Assembly (NCBI GenBank): GCA_013153755.1
Contig: JAADDU010000079.1
Location: forward strand, 1 to 7,035
Direction: 5' to 3'
Length of the DNA: 7,035 bases
From: Campylobacterota bacterium
GTDB lineage: Bacteria > Campylobacterota > Campylobacteria > Campylobacterales > Sulfurimonadaceae
The notes beneath the pieces are model-generated. The model was given only the letters and a program-made list of their open reading frames with translations, was not told where the DNA came from and did no database searches. The position numbers and the translations under genes were made by a program. Positions 6,753 to 7,035 of this stretch are shown piece by piece (positions within the stretch are counted from its first letter, which is position 1; each line of letters opens with the position of its first letter).

Positions 6753-7035
6753 ATGCAAAATAGTATAATTGAAAATATTGAAGATGATGTACTTAAGCAT
6801 CTTCAAACTTTAACTCTTTTATGTGTAGAAGATGATGAAGAGATAAGGTTCTCCTATCAAATACTTTTTGAGGTATTTTTTAAAGAGGTGATTTTTGCAG
6901 AAGATGGTGCTGATGGTTATGAAAAATATGTAAATAACGATATTGATGTTATCATATCTGATTATAATATGCCTGTATTAAATGGTTTAGATATGAGTAA
7001 GCAGATTAGAGAGCTTAACAAAGAGATTCCTATCA
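6753..7035 (+). CDS. Response regulator receiver-domain protein, 3'-truncated by window edge
   Basis: The first 94 residues of a two-component response regulator are visible and the frame is open to the right edge. After an acidic N-terminal lead (MQNSIIENIEDDVLKHL), a CheY-like receiver begins at about residue 20. It has LLCVEDDEEIR (22-32) with the acidic pocket E26/D27/D28, AEDGADGYE (49-57), and the phosphorylation site D70 in VIISDYNMPVLNGLDM (66-81), with the usual MP and NG following. The conserved Thr/Ser and Lys of the receiver lie beyond the window. The output domain is not visible. In Campylobacterota, receivers of this LTLLCVEDDEE style are often joined to GGDEF, histidine-kinase or HD-GYP domains, or stand alone, so no specific function can be assigned. 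The start is fixed by AGGAAG six bases upstream. Confidence 0.9.
   Translation, partial: MQNSIIENIEDDVLKHLQTLTLLCVEDDEEIRFSYQILFEVFFKEVIFAEDGADGYEKYVNNDIDVIISDYNMPVLNGLDMSKQIRELNKEIPI

Noticed and set aside
1..7035. Search for tRNA/rRNA genes, CRISPR arrays, insertion sequences, attachment sites and a toxin-antitoxin or defence system
   Set aside because: Coding genes cover almost the whole window, the largest gap is 54 bp, and no regularly spaced repeats, transposase motifs or tRNA-like folds were recognised by eye.

Overview
The window is an AT-rich, gene-dense piece of bacterial chromosome, most likely from a free-living Campylobacterota (Epsilonproteobacteria) member of the Sulfurimonas/Sulfurovum/Arcobacter kind. 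This placement is inference. It rests on the low G+C, the style of the chemoreceptor (Cache-like sensor, HAMP, long signalling hairpin), the N-terminus of the last gene (a receiver domain with the sequence LTLLCVEDDEEIR), the form of the RluB-type enzyme, and a Kdo-pathway gene that implies a Gram-negative envelope. No mobile element, RNA gene, CRISPR array or clear sign of horizontal transfer is visible.

Layout, left to right. (1) 1-1502, plus: the 3' part of a methyl-accepting chemotaxis protein whose frame is open through the left edge. (2) 1503-1544: a short convergent gap filled mostly by a perfect 26-bp palindrome, probably a transcription terminator. (3) 3730-1545, minus: a two-gene unit, NAD(P)HX epimerase/dehydratase (nnr) followed by thiazole synthase (thiG). 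(4) 3731-3771: a 41-bp divergent promoter region in which -10 hexamers for both directions overlap. (5) 3772-6698, plus: three tightly packed genes, kdsD (arabinose-5-phosphate isomerase), rluB-like 23S rRNA pseudouridine synthase and rarA (AAA+ replication-fork factor), with junctions of 1 bp or a slight overlap. (6) 6699-6752: a short gap. (7) 6753 to the right edge, plus: the start of a response regulator.

The genes are mostly housekeeping: cofactor repair (NADHX/NADPHX), thiamine thiazole synthesis, Kdo/LPS precursor supply, ribosome modification and replication-fork maintenance. Signal-transduction genes flank them on both sides. Their grouping looks like genome compaction rather than one pathway. 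I see no convincing undescribed system. The points most worth a second look are the probable leaderless start of kdsD from an overlapping divergent promoter, and a shortened, altered loop in the epimerase half of the nnr product.
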